Of a stretch of DNA of 5,499 nucleotides, positions 5,307 through 5,499 are shown piece by piece. This DNA is from Chlorobiales bacterium (GTDB lineage Bacteria > Bacteroidota > Chlorobiia > Chlorobiales > Chlorobiaceae). Every line of letters starts with the position of its first letter. Within the stretch, counting starts at the first letter, position 1. A program made the position numbers and the translations under genes. A model generated the notes under the pieces. That model was given only the letters and a program-made list of their open reading frames with translations. It did no database searches and was not told where the DNA came from. The DNA lies in the NCBI GenBank assembly GCA_022360355.1, contig JAKSCY010000149.1, positions 1 through 5,499 on the forward strand, written 5' to 3'.

Positions 5307-5499
5307 ATGAGCGAACTGCTTAACAACTCTCAGGCAAGAAAGGCAAAGTTGAAAGAATTGATATTGAAGCTTCACCATGGAGAACCTGAAGAAAAAGTCC
5401 GACAGGAATTAATGCACAGCCTGAGCCAGATACCGTACGGTGAAGTTGTGGAAGTTGAACAGGAACTGATCAGCGAAGGGCTTCCTGAATCGGAAATTC
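5307..5499 (+). CDS. DUF438 domain protein, N-terminal part only (3' truncated)
   Basis: The 64 visible residues begin MSELLNNSQARKAKLKELI and continue with KLHHGEPEEKV and VVEVEQELISEGLPESEI. This matches the N-terminal DUF438 helical domain, whose typical pattern is LKELIxxLHxGEdpeeVkxxf followed by EQxLIxEGxPxeEI. In most family members this domain is followed by a hemerythrin-like HHE domain and often a PAS domain, which would lie beyond the window. Such proteins are thought to act as cytosolic sensors of oxygen, nitric oxide or redox state, but the function is not established. The start is ATG 5307-5309. A TAG at 5301-5303 lies two codons before it, so nothing upstream is possible. No clear Shine-Dalgarno sequence precedes it, and the ATG sits inside the palindrome GCTCATGAGC. 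The gene is divergent from arsM, 573 bases away. Confidence 0.87.
   Translation, partial: MSELLNNSQARKAKLKELILKLHHGEPEEKVRQELMHSLSQIPYGEVVEVEQELISEGLPESEI

Overview
The window carries five protein-coding genes, two of them cut by the window edges, and one gene-poor stretch of about 570 bases. No rRNA, tRNA, CRISPR array, integrase or transposase is visible. The content is that of a moderate-GC, free-living and probably anaerobic bacterium. My best guess is a green sulfur bacterium (Chlorobi: Chlorobium, Chlorobaculum or Prosthecochloris). This rests on three things: the combination of an LHPP-like HAD phosphatase, a bacterial ArsM and a DUF438 protein; Shine-Dalgarno (SD) signals that are absent or weak at most starts; and a TCGGNN-type intergenic repeat that I associate from memory with that phylum. 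It is an impression, not a proof.

Layout from left to right. Bases 1-669 (+) hold the C-terminal four fifths of an LHPP-type HAD-IIA phosphatase. It converges on a minus-strand APC-family amino acid permease (691-1992). The two genes are 21 bases apart and share a hairpin that spans the permease stop codon. Next, also on minus, comes a thiamine-diphosphate enzyme of the FAD-independent acetolactate synthase type (2146-3789). After it, again on minus, is arsM, an As(III) S-adenosylmethionine methyltransferase (3930-4733). The three minus-strand genes are separated by 153 and 140 bases, and each gap has inverted-repeat structure. I therefore read them as separately controlled genes rather than one tight operon. 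Bases 4734-5306 are non-coding, and they separate arsM from a divergent gene on plus, the start of a DUF438 protein that runs off the right edge (5307-5499).

I see no shared pathway. ArsM volatilises or detoxifies arsenic. The acetolactate synthase-like enzyme acts on pyruvate-type 2-oxoacids. The permease imports or exchanges an amino acid or related compound. The LHPP-like protein dephosphorylates phosphohistidine, phospholysine or pyrophosphate-type substrates. The DUF438 protein is probably a sensor or regulatory protein.

The most interesting material is in the non-coding DNA. A perfect 16-bp inverted repeat (4771-4786 and 4939-4954) bounds a 184-bp segment with an internal hexamer-periodic GC-rich core. 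It looks like a miniature dispersed element, or alternatively a pair of ArsR/SmtB-type operators for arsM. An 18-bp palindrome lies upstream of the acetolactate synthase-like gene, the permease leader can fold into two mutually exclusive hairpins, and an orphan long hairpin with a T-rich tail lies between arsM and the DUF438 gene. In the acetolactate synthase-like protein, the Asn that closes the thiamine-diphosphate/Mg motif is replaced by Glu. I found no convincing entirely new multi-gene system here.
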